A DNA stretch of 64,000 nucleotides, taken from Xenorhabdus nematophila ATCC 19061. Its GTDB lineage: Bacteria > Pseudomonadota > Gammaproteobacteria > Enterobacterales > Enterobacteriaceae. Below are positions 37,958 to 48,812 of the stretch, one piece after another. A program made the translations under genes and the position numbers. Each line of letters opens with the position of its first letter. The first letter of the stretch is position 1. The notes beneath the pieces were generated by a model that ran no database searches, was not told the origin of the DNA, and was given only the letters and a program-made list of their open reading frames with translations. The stretch covers positions 3,077,232-3,141,231 of the forward strand of contig NC_014228.1 of assembly GCF_000252955.1 (NCBI RefSeq), in the 5' to 3' direction.

Positions 37958-38872
37958 ATGAAGAATCTATTATTTCCGCTTATTGCTGTGTTGATCTGGT
38001 CGATCAATGCCGTTGTCTGCAAAGCGGCCACCACCGTAATTGAACCCGCTTCTATTGTTTTCTATCGCTGGTTTATTGCTTTCCTGACGTTAACTCCGTT
38101 CGTTTTATTGCCGATCCTGAAACAGCGGAAACTGGTTGCCAAATATTGGTGGAAGTTATTTATTCTGAGTTTGCTGGGCATGGTACTTAACCAGAGTCTG
38201 GCATACTATGCCGCTCATACTGTCAGTGCGACATTAATAGGCATCTTCACTTCATTGATTCCGTTGTTGACCGTCATTCTCAGCATTTTCTCCTTGCGGG
38301 CTACCCCTACCGTCGGCATCACCCTAGGCACGGTGCTTTCTTTATTTGGCCTTGTGTGGCTGGTCAGCAAAGGAGAGCCTGCCTCTTTATTGCAACATGG
38401 TCTGGGTATCGGGGAAATCATGATGTTTATCGCAGCCGCTTCTTACGCCTTGTACGGTGTATTGACAAAACGCTGGGCAATTCCATTACCCAACTGGCAA
38501 TCACTCTATGTACAAATTGCATTCGGTGCTTTATTGCTTCTGCCTAATTTTATGATGACGGATAATGTTCAGTTAACATCCGATAATATCTCCCTTGTAC
38601 TGTTTGCCGGCATTCCTGCATCAATTATTGCGCCCTATCTGTGGATACAGAGTGTGATTCGTATCGGTGCAAACATGACTGCCATTTTCATGAATCTGGC
38701 TCCCGTATTTACTGCAATCATTGCGATTTTAGTTCTCCATGAACAAATGCACAGCTACCATATCATCGGGGGCGGGATCGTACTGGCCGGTGTAATCATT
38801 GCACAACAGCTACGCACCCCGCTCACCCGCAGGAAGCCTAAATACAATTCGAACCAACAATCCTCCCAGTAG
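37958..38872 (+). CDS. EamA/DMT-family transporter
   Basis: 304-residue inner-membrane protein with ten predicted helices and two EamA repeats. Signatures: PLIAVLIWSINAVVCKAATT, SIVFYRWFIAFLTLTPFVLL in the first repeat; GIGEIMMFIAAASYALYGVL and ASIIAPYLWIQSVIRIGANM in the second. Substrate unknown; amino-acid or metabolite efflux is typical. The last 63 bases overlap the end of the oppositely oriented tctE gene. No clear ribosome-binding site. Confidence 0.88.
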   Translation: MKNLLFPLIAVLIWSINAVVCKAATTVIEPASIVFYRWFIAFLTLTPFVLLPILKQRKLVAKYWWKLFILSLLGMVLNQSLAYYAAHTVSATLIGIFTSLIPLLTVILSIFSLRATPTVGITLGTVLSLFGLVWLVSKGEPASLLQHGLGIGEIMMFIAAASYALYGVLTKRWAIPLPNWQSLYVQIAFGALLLLPNFMMTDNVQLTSDNISLVLFAGIPASIIAPYLWIQSVIRIGANMTAIFMNLAPVFTAIIAILVLHEQMHSYHIIGGGIVLAGVIIAQQLRTPLTRRKPKYNSNQQSSQ

Positions 38873-40243
38873 TTCGCTGGGCAAAAGCTGGAGGGTGGCA
38901 CCGTGATACAGGCTGATCTCTTTAACGATGGTCAGCCCTAATCCTGTCCCCTCCAGCCCTGCGGCGTTCTCCAGCCGATTAAATGCCATCAGCGACTGGT
39001 CAATATTTTCCTGCCCGATCCCCGGCCCCGAATCATCAATTTCAAGGCAGCAGTATTTTTTGTCCGGGGTTATATACGCTCTCCCTGTCACAATCCCCGT
39101 GTGAGGTGTATATTTGATAGCATTATCCAGCAGATTGGCACACATTTCCGCCAGCAATAAGGGCTCCCCCTTAATCCACAAACAATCTTCCCCTTCATAG
39201 CCCAAATCAATATTTTTGCTGTCTGCTTGGTGCAAACGGGAAAAGCAGGCCTGCTGCAACAATTCAACGATATTGACTGGCTGATAATTTTGGATCGCTT
39301 CCTTCTCATGTACCTTAAGTTGGGATAACTGCAATAAACGGTCAGTCAATGCAATCATGTTATCCAAACTTTTGTTAATGGCGGCCAGAATTTTTTCTCT
39401 CTGGTTTGGATTTTGTTCACAATGTGCCACCGCAACCTGTGTTTTCAATACAGCAAGGGGAGTTCTGAGTTGATGAGAAGCATCTGCACTGAATCGCTCT
39501 TGACGGCCTACCATCAATTTCAAACGCTCGATATACCGATTAAAAGCCTGAAGCAGAGGGGAAAGTTCAGACCACGGCAAAATATCTGGCAAAGGTGTAA
39601 GATCATTAGCGGAACGGCGGAGCATAATGCCAGAAAGGTTTCGTAACGGTTTAAACAGCTGTTTTAACAGAATATAGGCGAGGAACAACGCCAACAATAT
39701 AACAGTACCTTGGCTGACCAACGAAGAGAACAGTAATTGTTGCGCCATATCCTGGCGGGAGTTCACGGTTTCCGCCACCAATATGAGCGCCATTCCCATG
39801 ATACCGCCTTCATTGATGGGCTGGTACATTGCTACCACACGTATTGGCTGCCCCTGATATTCCGCATCATAAAAATATGCCAATGCTGTATGCAATGGAG
39901 AACGTTGGATATGTTTTGGTATGAGGGGAAGATCGCCGTAACCAGAAATTGTCTTACCTTCCGGCGAGATAACTTGATAATAGAGACGATCATTGGTATT
40001 GCGTTCAAAACTATCCAAAACAACATAAGGCACATCAACCATCAAATGTTTATTTTGGACAATCAAACGTTCGGCGACCGTTCTTGCTGATGCAAGTAAT
40101 GTCCGATCATAAGCCAGTGCCGCAGCATTCTTCACACTGATATATTGAATATGAACCGAGGTGAAACCCAGTAATAGTAACGGCATGCCAAAAAACAGCA
40201 GCAATTGATAAAATAATGACTGCGGTATTTTGAAGAATTTCAT
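38810..40243 (-). CDS. tctE: TctE-type sensor histidine kinase
   Basis: 477-residue membrane kinase. TM1 (about 12-35), periplasmic 2CSK_N sensor domain (about 40-165), TM2 (about 172-194), HAMP-like segment, H-box with phosphorylated His257 in RFSADASHQLRTPLAVLKTQ, N-box LLDNAIKYTP, G boxes DDSGPGIG and GTGLGLTIVKEI. TctE of Salmonella senses tricarboxylates and with TctD induces tctCBA. Here no tctAB is present in the window, so the signal may be another carboxylate. Start overlaps the tctD stop by one base. Confidence 0.88.
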   Translation of the reverse strand: MKFFKIPQSLFYQLLLFFGMPLLLLGFTSVHIQYISVKNAAALAYDRTLLASARTVAERLIVQNKHLMVDVPYVVLDSFERNTNDRLYYQVISPEGKTISGYGDLPLIPKHIQRSPLHTALAYFYDAEYQGQPIRVVAMYQPINEGGIMGMALILVAETVNSRQDMAQQLLFSSLVSQGTVILLALFLAYILLKQLFKPLRNLSGIMLRRSANDLTPLPDILPWSELSPLLQAFNRYIERLKLMVGRQERFSADASHQLRTPLAVLKTQVAVAHCEQNPNQREKILAAINKSLDNMIALTDRLLQLSQLKVHEKEAIQNYQPVNIVELLQQACFSRLHQADSKNIDLGYEGEDCLWIKGEPLLLAEMCANLLDNAIKYTPHTGIVTGRAYITPDKKYCCLEIDDSGPGIGQENIDQSLMAFNRLENAAGLEGTGLGLTIVKEISLYHGATLQLLPSELLGGLLVRIVFRLPAGERGA

Positions 40244-40908
40244 TACGTCAGCTTCTCCAGGCGATATCCCAATCCACGTAATGTTCCTATTCCCACATCA
40301 CTGTTGAGTAATTTTTTCCGTAACCGATGTACATACAGCTCTATACTCTGTGGATTCGCATCATCTGACAGGGAAAATACCTGTTCAAACAATTGCTGTT
40401 TTGAAACAGGGCGTCCCCTGCGCAGAAACAACGTTGTTAACACCGATAATTCGCGGGGAGTCAGTGCCAACGGAACATTATTTAATAAGAAATAACCGTC
40501 ATCTTCATAAACCAGTGAGCCGAATTTCAGATTTTCCTGCGAAATTCCTGAGCCACGTCGCAACAACGCGCGTATGCGAGCCTCCAACTCCTGAAAATCA
40601 AAAGGTTTGGTCAAGTAATCATCAGCCCCTGAATTCAGGCCTTTCACGCGATCTGTGACTCCCGACTTGGCGGTCAATAACAATACCGGTAAATTTTGCC
40701 CCCGTTTTCGCAGCCTTAATAATAAGGAGATACCATCCAATCTGGGCAAAGCAACATCCAGAATCAGTAAGGCATAACTTTCTGTCTGCAAAAGCTGATC
40801 CGCCATAATGCCATCTTCAGCCAGATCAACGACAAACCCAGAAGTACTCAATGCTTTCTGTAACCAATGTGATAAGTCAGGATGATCTTCAACTAATAAG
40901 AGACGCAT
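40243..40908 (-). CDS. tctD: TctD-type OmpR-family response regulator
   Basis: 221 residues. Receiver domain with acidic pair at Glu7/Asp8, phospho-acceptor Asp51 in LILDVALPRLDG, and Lys101 in YLTKPFDF; C-terminal winged helix (about 125-220) with LTPRELSVLTTLFLRRGRPV and SIELYVHRLRKKL. Cotranscribed and translationally coupled with tctE. Probable target: the tctC-like gene 1.08 kb upstream on the other strand. Confidence 0.9.
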   Translation of the reverse strand: MRLLLVEDHPDLSHWLQKALSTSGFVVDLAEDGIMADQLLQTESYALLILDVALPRLDGISLLLRLRKRGQNLPVLLLTAKSGVTDRVKGLNSGADDYLTKPFDFQELEARIRALLRRGSGISQENLKFGSLVYEDDGYFLLNNVPLALTPRELSVLTTLFLRRGRPVSKQQLFEQVFSLSDDANPQSIELYVHRLRKKLLNSDVGIGTLRGLGYRLEKLT

Positions 40909-41987
40909 TTCTAAGATATCTCCGTGTCTTTATAAAAATAACCAACACTATTCAACAAATTGATTGAACTATAACTTCTATTAAATATCCCAATTAATTA
41001 AATAATAACAAATCAAAAAATTATAATTTCTGTATGATATATGTATTTATGAATTAGTTCAAAACTTGCCATAATAATTTAATTAAATTTAAATAATTTC
41101 ATTGTGTTATTTATTAACCACTTGAAAACACATTGAAAATTTAAATAGCTATGTATTAATAGTTATTTAAATTTTGATAAAATCAAAATAATAAACATTG
41201 ATATAATTTATACCCTCTATCAAAAATGTTTGCCATAGTGGTTGATCTCACTCTTATCACTAACGTTACATCTATTAATATCTTGTCAATTAAATTGCTT
41301 TAATTTAGCTATCAAAATTTTTAACCTAACACTCATTATAAAGTTATGAATATAATTATAGATAATCCCAGTACTTAATTCAAAGTTAAACAACCACCTT
41401 TGCCATTATATTTACAACAGATAAAATTAAAAAATCATAGATTATAATTTATCAAAAACTGGCATTAATAAATGGAAAATATAGAAAATAAATTAGTTAT
41501 AGAAAATTAAACTTATAATATAGTTAAACATTTGAAAAAAATTACTCCCTACAATACTTTCTGTGTTTTATACAGTAAATATTTTCATCAAAGGTGTTAC
41601 TAACAAATAATCAAGCATAGCTTATATTAGTTATGATACTTACAAATATAACAGGACCAAGTCAAAATATTTTGATAATTTTTTATATGGATACAGAATA
41701 ACAGTTAGAATTTATTACGGAAAGTTAAAGCATTAGGATTTAATCTCCGATATAGAGAAATCACAATAATGGCCATTAAATTAAAAATACATCTCATAAT
41801 CAATTATTTTTAATTTTCATAATGTAATTATGCAAAGAAACAATATCATTCCATTTATTTGATCAAGATCACATAAGAATAAATTTTTAGTTCAGTGAAA
41901 GGTAAATGAAAGATTTTATAGTTATTAATAAAACACATCCAAAGGATATCTGAATTTTTTCTTTTACTGGTGAAATGAGAAAATTAA
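40909..41987. other. 1.08-kb very AT-rich spacer between tctD and tctC
   Basis: Almost entirely A/T runs with only very short open frames; no RNA gene or repeat recognised. It must contain the divergent tctD and tctC promoters; a CRP-like site at 41858-41873 is the only clear signal. Its composition suggests foreign or decayed DNA. Confidence 0.5.
41858..41873 (+). promoter_or_regulatory. Putative CRP site upstream of tctC
   Basis: TTTGATCAAGATCACA against TGTGA-N6-TCACA: one half-site perfect, the other with one mismatch. It is 115 bases before the tctC start, a plausible activation distance. tct genes are subject to catabolite control in Salmonella. Confidence 0.5.
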
Positions 41988-42959
41988 ATGAGAGCAATTA
42001 AAATATTAACCACTACTTTCTTACTTTTTTATGCAAATGTTTCAGATGGCTATAGCCCTGAAAAAATAGAATGCATTGCTCCAGCTACACCAGGCGGCGG
42101 ATTTGATCTAACATGTAAATTAGTTCAATTAACATTATTAGACACAAAACTAATTAAATCTCCAATGAAAATAACTTTCATGCCAGGAGGAATTGGAGCA
42201 GTTACCTATAATACCATAATTGCTCAACGTTCTGCTGAACCCGGTACTATTGTAGCATTTTCAGGAGGTTCTCTCTTAAACCTTGCTCAAGGGAAATTTG
42301 GTCGCTATAGCGTAAACGATGTACGTTGGCTAGCTACTATTGGAACTGACTATGGGATGATCGCTGTTCGAGGAGATTCTCCTTATAAGACACTAAAAGA
42401 TTTAATGGATGCATTCAAAAAGAATCCTGAAAATATCTTATTCGGCTCTAGTGCATCTATCGGCAGTCAAGATTGGATGAAAACAGCACTGCTGGCCAAG
42501 GAAGCCGGAATCAAACCACAAAAGATACGTTATGTTGCATTTGAAGGTGGTGGAGAACCTATTGTTGCATTATTAAATAATCATGTTCAGGCAGTATCTT
42601 GGGAGTTAAGTGAAACTTTACCTTATCTTGTTGACAATAAAATTCGTATCCTTGCTGTTTATTCCGACAAACGTCTAGAAGGAAATCTAGCTAGTATTCC
42701 AACTGCAAAAGAGCAAGGATACAACCTTGTCTGGCCAATTATTCGTGGTGTATACATGGGGCCAGATGTTTCTGATGAGCAATATCAATGGTGGGTAAAT
42801 ATATTTAATCACTTACAAAGAACTGACATATTCAAAAAACAACGTGAAATAAAAGGGTTATTCGAATTTAACATGACAGGAAAGGAACTAGATGATTATG
42901 TAAAAAAACAAGTACTCCAATATCATGAACTAGCAAAGTCTTTTAATTTAATAAAATAA
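41988..42959 (+). CDS. TctC/Bug-type periplasmic solute-binding protein, orphan
   Basis: 323-residue binding protein of the tripartite tricarboxylate transporter (TTT) family. Signal peptide about 1-22 (ILTTTFLLFYANVSDGYS), then the anion-binding loop APATPGGGFDLTCKLVQ and FMPGGIGAVTYN, both typical of TctC, and the hinge motif VAFEGGGEPIVALLNNHVQA. The membrane partners TctB and TctA do not follow; the next gene is fabB on the other strand. The nearby tctDE genes suggest a sensing role or supply to a transporter elsewhere. AT-rich. Confidence 0.88.
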   Translation: MRAIKILTTTFLLFYANVSDGYSPEKIECIAPATPGGGFDLTCKLVQLTLLDTKLIKSPMKITFMPGGIGAVTYNTIIAQRSAEPGTIVAFSGGSLLNLAQGKFGRYSVNDVRWLATIGTDYGMIAVRGDSPYKTLKDLMDAFKKNPENILFGSSASIGSQDWMKTALLAKEAGIKPQKIRYVAFEGGGEPIVALLNNHVQAVSWELSETLPYLVDNKIRILAVYSDKRLEGNLASIPTAKEQGYNLVWPIIRGVYMGPDVSDEQYQWWVNIFNHLQRTDIFKKQREIKGLFEFNMTGKELDDYVKKQVLQYHELAKSFNLIK

Positions 42960-42969
42960 ATATAAGAAA

Positions 42970-43000
42970 CCAATCCACATAATCAATGGATTGGCTTTCA
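42970..43000 (+). terminator. Terminator of the tctC-like gene
   Basis: CCAATCCA(cataatcaa)TGGATTGG stem followed by CTTTCATTTT. Confidence 0.75.
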
Positions 43001-43030
43001 TTTTGACTGGTGACTTTTATCTTTAAAGCA

Positions 43031-44245
43031 TTAGTCTGAATACTTGCGCATCACCAGGGAAGCATTTGTACCACCAAACCCGAAGCTATTGGACATCACT
43101 GTCCTTAGCTCGCGTTTGGTAGGTTCAGTGATAATATTCATACCTGCCGCTTTCTCATCCAGATCTTCAATATTAATACTTGGAGCAATAATGCCATGTT
43201 CCAGCATCAACAAACTATAAATCGCTTCGTGGGCACCAGCCGCACCTAATGAATGCCCTGTCATCGCTTTAGTGGCAGAAATAGCCGGTGTATCATCACC
43301 AAAAACTTCTCTGATGGCTTCTAATTCTTTCAAATCACCGATTGGCGTCGAAGTCCCGTGGGTATTGATATAATCCACACCACCTTCAATGCCGTCTAAC
43401 GCCATCCTCATACAGCGTACAGCGCCTTCTCCAGAAGGCGCAACCATATCGGCACCATCTGAATTCGCACCATAACCAATAATCTCAGCGTAAATATGGG
43501 CGCCACGGGCCAATGCGTGTTCTAATTCTTCAACAACGACAATCCCGCCGCCCCCTGCAATCACGAAACCGTCACGGTTCTGATCATAAGTACGAGAAGC
43601 TTGCTGTGGGGTTTCATTATATTTAGTGGACAGCGCTCCCATCGCATCGAATTCACAAGACAGTTCCCAACTTAATTCTTCACCGCCGCCAGCAAAAATC
43701 ACATCTTGCTTACCGAGTTGGATCAACTCAACGGCATGACCGATGCAGTGTGCAGAAGTCGAACAAGCAGAACTGATAGAATAGTTAACGCCCTTAATTT
43801 TAAAAGGCGTTGCTAAACAAGCTGAAACACCCGAAGCCATTGCGCGAGTGACCATATAAGGCCCGACGCCACGCAACCCACGAGCACGCATACCATCAGC
43901 ACCCGCAACCTGGTAATAGGGAGAGCCACCACCTGCACCAACCACCAGGCCAGTACGAAGATCAGAAACGTGTTCTTCGGACAATCCTGAATCTTTAATC
44001 GCCTCATCCATTGCCAGATAAGCATAAACAGAAGCATCACTCATGAAACGTTGAATTTTTCGATCAATCAAACCTGTTGTATCCAGTTTGATATCACCCC
44101 ATACGTGGCTTCGCATTCCCATTTCTTTAAATTTTTCTGAGAAAGTTATCCCTGAACGACCTTCTTTCAGAGATTCCAGAACCTCTTTCTGGTTATTACC
44201 AATACTGGAAACAATCCCCAGACCAGTGATTACTGCACGTTTCAT
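43031..44245 (-). CDS. fabB: FabB beta-ketoacyl-ACP synthase I
   Basis: Elongates acyl-ACP with malonyl-ACP and is essential for unsaturated fatty acids. 404 residues. Catalytic triad Cys161 ([13 protein letters not shown]), His296 ([12 protein letters not shown]) and His331 ([12 protein letters not shown]). Divergent from mnmC. Its promoter carries adjacent FadR and FabR operator sequences, the same dual control as in E. coli: FadR activation and FabR repression. Confidence 0.98.
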   Translation of the reverse strand: MKRAVITGLGIVSSIGNNQKEVLESLKEGRSGITFSEKFKEMGMRSHVWGDIKLDTTGLIDRKIQRFMSDASVYAYLAMDEAIKDSGLSEEHVSDLRTGLVVGAGGGSPYYQVAGADGMRARGLRGVGPYMVTRAMASGVSACLATPFKIKGVNYSISSACSTSAHCIGHAVELIQLGKQDVIFAGGGEELSWELSCEFDAMGALSTKYNETPQQASRTYDQNRDGFVIAGGGGIVVVEELEHALARGAHIYAEIIGYGANSDGADMVAPSGEGAVRCMRMALDGIEGGVDYINTHGTSTPIGDLKELEAIREVFGDDTPAISATKAMTGHSLGAAGAHEAIYSLLMLEHGIIAPSINIEDLDEKAAGMNIITEPTKRELRTVMSNSFGFGGTNASLVMRKYSD

Positions 44246-44295
44246 TACTTACCTCATCAATATATTTACCCGCGGGATTTATTCTATCGCACTTT

Positions 44296-44313
44296 AGCGT
44301 ACACTTGTACGCT
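44296..44313 (-). promoter_or_regulatory. FabR operator of fabB
   Basis: AGCGTACACTTGTACGCT: 8-bp arms AGCGTACA/TGTACGCT around two bases, the FabR-type palindrome found upstream of fabA and fabB. It lies 51 bases before the fabB start. Confidence 0.8.
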
Positions 44314-44314
44314 G

Positions 44315-44331
44315 AACAAGTCCGATCAGGT
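44315..44331 (-). promoter_or_regulatory. FadR site of fabB
   Basis: Minus strand ACCTGATCGGACTTGTT matches the FadR consensus AACTGGTCNGACNTGTT at all but two positions. It stands directly upstream of the FabR palindrome, where FadR activates fabB in E. coli. Confidence 0.8.
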
Positions 44332-44449
44332 TAAAAACACGCAGAAAAATTGATCCGGACTTGATGGTGAAACTCTACCACGGGTGGTGCAAGCAAATGA
44401 AGCCCGTTAAAATCCCTATATTATTTTTGGCAACAATACAGGCATTATT

Positions 44450-46513
44450 GTGAAAAACAATGCTATCAGCAGCGCAACCCTAAGCTGGAATGAACAGGGC
44501 ACCCCCGTTTCAGAGCAGTTTGATGATGTTTATTTTTCAAATCAAGATGGTTTGGAAGAAACCCTATATGTATTTTTGAAAGGTAACCATTTCCCTCAGC
44601 GCTTCAATACCCATCCCCGCCCAAACTGTGTCATTGCTGAAACGGGATTCGGTACTGGTTTGAATTTTATGACCTTTTGGCGGGCTTTTTCTCTCTTCAG
44701 ACAGCAATATCCTGAAGCTCCCTTAAAACAGCTTCACTATATCAGTTTTGAAAAATACCCCTTAACGCCAGCAGACCTGAAAACTGCGCACCAACGTTGG
44801 CCAGAACTTAAAACGTTTTCTGAACAATTATGTCAGCAATGGCCCTTACCCCTTGCAGGATGCCATCGATTAATACTTGATAATGGCCCAATCACGCTGG
44901 ATCTTTGGTTTGGAGATGTAAATGATCTAATACCGAAGATAAATTCTAACCTGACGGGGAAAGTTGATGCCTGGTTTTTAGATGGTTTTGCACCTTCCAA
45001 AAACCCGCAGATGTGGAGCGAACAGCTGTTCACTTCAATGGCAAAATTTTGCTGTCCGGAAGGTACATTTGCAACTTTTACGTCTGCCGGCATCGTCCGC
45101 CGAGGATTACAAAACGCAGGCTTTACTGTCATGAAAACCAAAGGGTTTGGACGTAAAAGGGAAATGCTGACCGGTATTTTATCTCCGTCAGAAAATCCTG
45201 CTTTCCCACAATGTCACACGCCTTGGTTTGCTCGCCAAGCGGCTACTCATACTGATGATATTGCCATTATCGGCGGTGGTATTGCCAGTGCACTGACCGC
45301 ACTAGCCCTATTGCGCCGCGGTGCAAAAGTCACATTATATTGTCAGGATGAAAAACCTGCACAAAATGCTTCAGGTAATCAACAAGGTGCTCTTTATCCT
45401 TTGCTCAATGGTCGTGACGACCCTCTGGAACGTTTCTTTGTATCCGCATTTACTTTTGCCCGCCGTCAATATGACCAATTGAGTGATGACGCTGTATTAT
45501 TTGCTCATCAGTGGAATGGTGTCAGTCAGTTAGCTTACGATGAGAAAAGTGGCAATAAAATTAACAAGATGTTGCAAATATTATGGCCGGAAGACATTGC
45601 GCTTGGTATGGATCGCCAACAATTAAGCCAAGTGAGTGGATTAGATGTTAATGACAATGGCATCCATTATCCACAAGGTGGATGGTTGTCCCCCGCACAA
45701 TTAACTCAGGCAGTTATCAAACTTGCTGAACAGCGGGGAATGCAGGTACATTTTAACCATAAAGTGACCAGATTAATTCGAAAGGAAAAGGATTGGCAAT
45801 TACATATTGAGCATCAAAAAAGCCTACAACATGACACCCAACAGAAAAATCATCACACTGTTATTATTGCCAATGGACATTGTCTGCCGCAATTTGAGCA
45901 AACTCAAAAAATACCTGTCACTGCTGTCCGGGGTCAAGTCAGCCATATCCCAACGACAGCCCATCTCAGTCAACTGAAAAGTGTATTATGTTATGACGGT
46001 TATATGACGCCAGTGAACCCCCATAATCAATACCACTGTATAGGTGCCAGCTACCAACGTGAACAACTGGATACTCAATACTCATCCAGTGAACAACAAG
46101 AAAACAGAGACCGTTTATTGAAATGTTTTCCTCATATCGATTGGGTACATGAAGTCGATATTTCGGAAGAGAAATCCAGACAAGGTATACGGTGTGTGAT
46201 TCGGGATCATATGCCAATAGTTGGAAATGTTCCTGTTTTCAGTGAGCTTATGGAAAAATATGCGGATTTATCCCAACGGATAAATACTGGTGAATGTGTT
46301 GAACAGTCCCCTTGTTATCCCGATTTATTTGTTCTCGGCGCACTAGGCTCCCGTGGCTTATGTTCTGCGCCTTTAAGTGCTGAATTACTCGCGGGTCAAA
46401 TTTTTGGAGAAGCGCTACCACTGGATGATGAAACATTAGCCGCTTTACATCCGAATCGTTTTTGGGTGAGAAAACTCTTACGTGGCAAGGCGGTTAGAAC
46501 AGAAAAACCTTAA
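44450..46513 (+). CDS. mnmC: MnmC bifunctional tRNA mnm5(s2)U34 biosynthesis protein
   Basis: 687 residues (E. coli 668). The N-terminal SAM-dependent methyltransferase domain (1 to about 240; [18 protein letters not shown], then [19 protein letters not shown]) makes mnm5U from nm5U. The C-terminal FAD oxidase domain from about 262 ([20 protein letters not shown] minus its ends) removes the carboxymethyl group. [20 protein letters not shown] near the end closes the FAD site. GTG start. Divergent from fabB as in E. coli. Confidence 0.96.
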   Translation: MKNNAISSATLSWNEQGTPVSEQFDDVYFSNQDGLEETLYVFLKGNHFPQRFNTHPRPNCVIAETGFGTGLNFMTFWRAFSLFRQQYPEAPLKQLHYISFEKYPLTPADLKTAHQRWPELKTFSEQLCQQWPLPLAGCHRLILDNGPITLDLWFGDVNDLIPKINSNLTGKVDAWFLDGFAPSKNPQMWSEQLFTSMAKFCCPEGTFATFTSAGIVRRGLQNAGFTVMKTKGFGRKREMLTGILSPSENPAFPQCHTPWFARQAATHTDDIAIIGGGIASALTALALLRRGAKVTLYCQDEKPAQNASGNQQGALYPLLNGRDDPLERFFVSAFTFARRQYDQLSDDAVLFAHQWNGVSQLAYDEKSGNKINKMLQILWPEDIALGMDRQQLSQVSGLDVNDNGIHYPQGGWLSPAQLTQAVIKLAEQRGMQVHFNHKVTRLIRKEKDWQLHIEHQKSLQHDTQQKNHHTVIIANGHCLPQFEQTQKIPVTAVRGQVSHIPTTAHLSQLKSVLCYDGYMTPVNPHNQYHCIGASYQREQLDTQYSSSEQQENRDRLLKCFPHIDWVHEVDISEEKSRQGIRCVIRDHMPIVGNVPVFSELMEKYADLSQRINTGECVEQSPCYPDLFVLGALGSRGLCSAPLSAELLAGQIFGEALPLDDETLAALHPNRFWVRKLLRGKAVRTEKP

Positions 46514-46870
46514 AACAAATTATTTTTCTGCATCAGGTATGGCAACATCATGCCTGATGCAAACCTCAGCATCACCAATATCAATAAAGAACACAAAGTT
46601 TATCAATCATCAGGTATAGTAACTATACGTCTCATTGCACAACGTTGTCCTTCAACAAACCCGTACTCAATTTCATTTTGCAATATTTGGCGTAATGAGC
46701 CAGTCATTTGCTGAGAATGCTCATTATAATTTCGCAGCAGAAATTTCTACTGCGGGTAATTGGATTGCATCTGATTTCTGTGTTAATCGAATAGAAAACA
46801 TAGTTTTCCTTGGAAAGCAGATAAAAATCAAACTAAAATTATTTAATATTTAGTCGAACTTAAAAAACTT
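46514..46870. other. Spacer between mnmC and the coiled-coil gene
   Basis: Contains an imperfect hairpin TGCATCAGGTATG(gcaacat)CATGCCTGATGCA at 46529-46561, likely the mnmC transcript end though without a strong T-run. A 72-codon frame (46635-46853) lacks a proper start and family similarity, so it is not called. Confidence 0.5.
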
Positions 46871-47887
<1,017 letters not shown>

Positions 47888-47916
47888 AAAAAAGAAAGGG
47901 CTACATCAGTAGCCCC
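47888..47916 (-). terminator. Terminator of yfcA-epmC-yfcL
   Basis: GGGCTAC(atca)GTAGCCC stem; on the minus strand it is followed by TTTCTTTTTT. Confidence 0.8.
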
Positions 47917-47940
47917 CTGTCAGTCTTTTATATCAATCAA

Positions 47941-48216
47941 TTAGGCTTTAGCACTGCCCAGCAATTTCTGCCAAGTAGCCAAAACTAACACCTGATCCGG
48001 TGGAGTCAATTCACCCGCCTTGATCGCTTTATAAACACTTTCTTCAACTCGTTGATGAAGCTGGTCAATCGTTTTTGCGCCTTCTTGCTCCAACTCAGCA
48101 ACAGCCAGTGTCAGATGCCCGCGGAGGTATCCACCAGCAAATAATTCGTCATCACTGGCATACTCAACCATATTATCAATTTGCGCCAGAATGCGTGTTT
48201 CAAACTCTGCGAGCAT
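47941..48216 (-). CDS. yfcL: YfcL family protein
   Basis: 91-residue soluble protein like E. coli YfcL (MLAEFETRILAQIDNMVEYA, DDELFAGGYLRGHLTLAVAE). Function unknown; always beside epmC in Enterobacterales. Starts 22 bases after epmC. Confidence 0.93.
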   Translation of the reverse strand: MLAEFETRILAQIDNMVEYASDDELFAGGYLRGHLTLAVAELEQEGAKTIDQLHQRVEESVYKAIKAGELTPPDQVLVLATWQKLLGSAKA

Positions 48217-48238
48217 TATTTTTCCTCAAAAATCGATT

Positions 48239-48790
48239 TCAATTAGCAAAAGGATTTTCCGGATAAGGAAAATGCTCTGCTTTTAGTGGGAGCGTATTGT
48301 AAAACGATTGCAGCCCCTGGATAAAGCGCGCCGCTCGGGCCGGTATTCCATGTTCAAGATACTGCATAACCTGAGCATGTACTTTTCGATGAAAAGCAAA
48401 ACGATCCGGTTCAAAATCCCCTTCAAGATTGTCACAACTGACGTTGAAAGGAAAATTGGCTGCAACGCAGAATAACCATTCCAACGATTGTGGCTTAATT
48501 TCCACTTTTTCAAACTCACCTTGCGTTTGAGCATCACGTCCATCAGGACAATACCAGTAACCAAAATCAACCAATTTACGGCGCTCTTTACCCGCAATGC
48601 ACCAATGCGAAATTTCATGCAGTCCACTGGCATAAAAACCATGGGCAAATACAATCCGGTTATAGCTCACGTCACTATCTGCTGGCAGATAAATCGGCTC
48701 ATCATCACCTTTTATTAAACGGGTATTACAGTCATCGCTAAAGCAATTATCAAAAATTTCAATTAGTTGATGATAATGATGTACAGTCAT
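48239..48790 (-). CDS. epmC: EpmC (YfcM) elongation factor P hydroxylase
   Basis: Hydroxylates the beta-lysylated Lys34 of EF-P after EpmA/EpmB action. 183 residues. The HExxH-like cluster HEISHWCIAGKERRKLVD with flanking acidic residues, and DFGYWYCPDGRDAQTQGEFE, form the likely metal site. In the yfcA-epmC-yfcL run, all short spacers. Confidence 0.94.
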   Translation of the reverse strand: MTVHHYHQLIEIFDNCFSDDCNTRLIKGDDEPIYLPADSDVSYNRIVFAHGFYASGLHEISHWCIAGKERRKLVDFGYWYCPDGRDAQTQGEFEKVEIKPQSLEWLFCVAANFPFNVSCDNLEGDFEPDRFAFHRKVHAQVMQYLEHGIPARAARFIQGLQSFYNTLPLKAEHFPYPENPFAN

Positions 48791-48812
48791 GTATTAATGC
48801 AGGTTCCTAAAA

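Noticed and set aside
40909..41987. Hidden tctAB remnants in the spacer
   Set aside because: All frames are broken at short intervals and no membrane-protein motif of TctA or TctB is seen.
46635..46853. 72-codon ORF after mnmC
   Set aside because: No ATG start, no ribosome-binding site and no similarity; AT-rich spacer.
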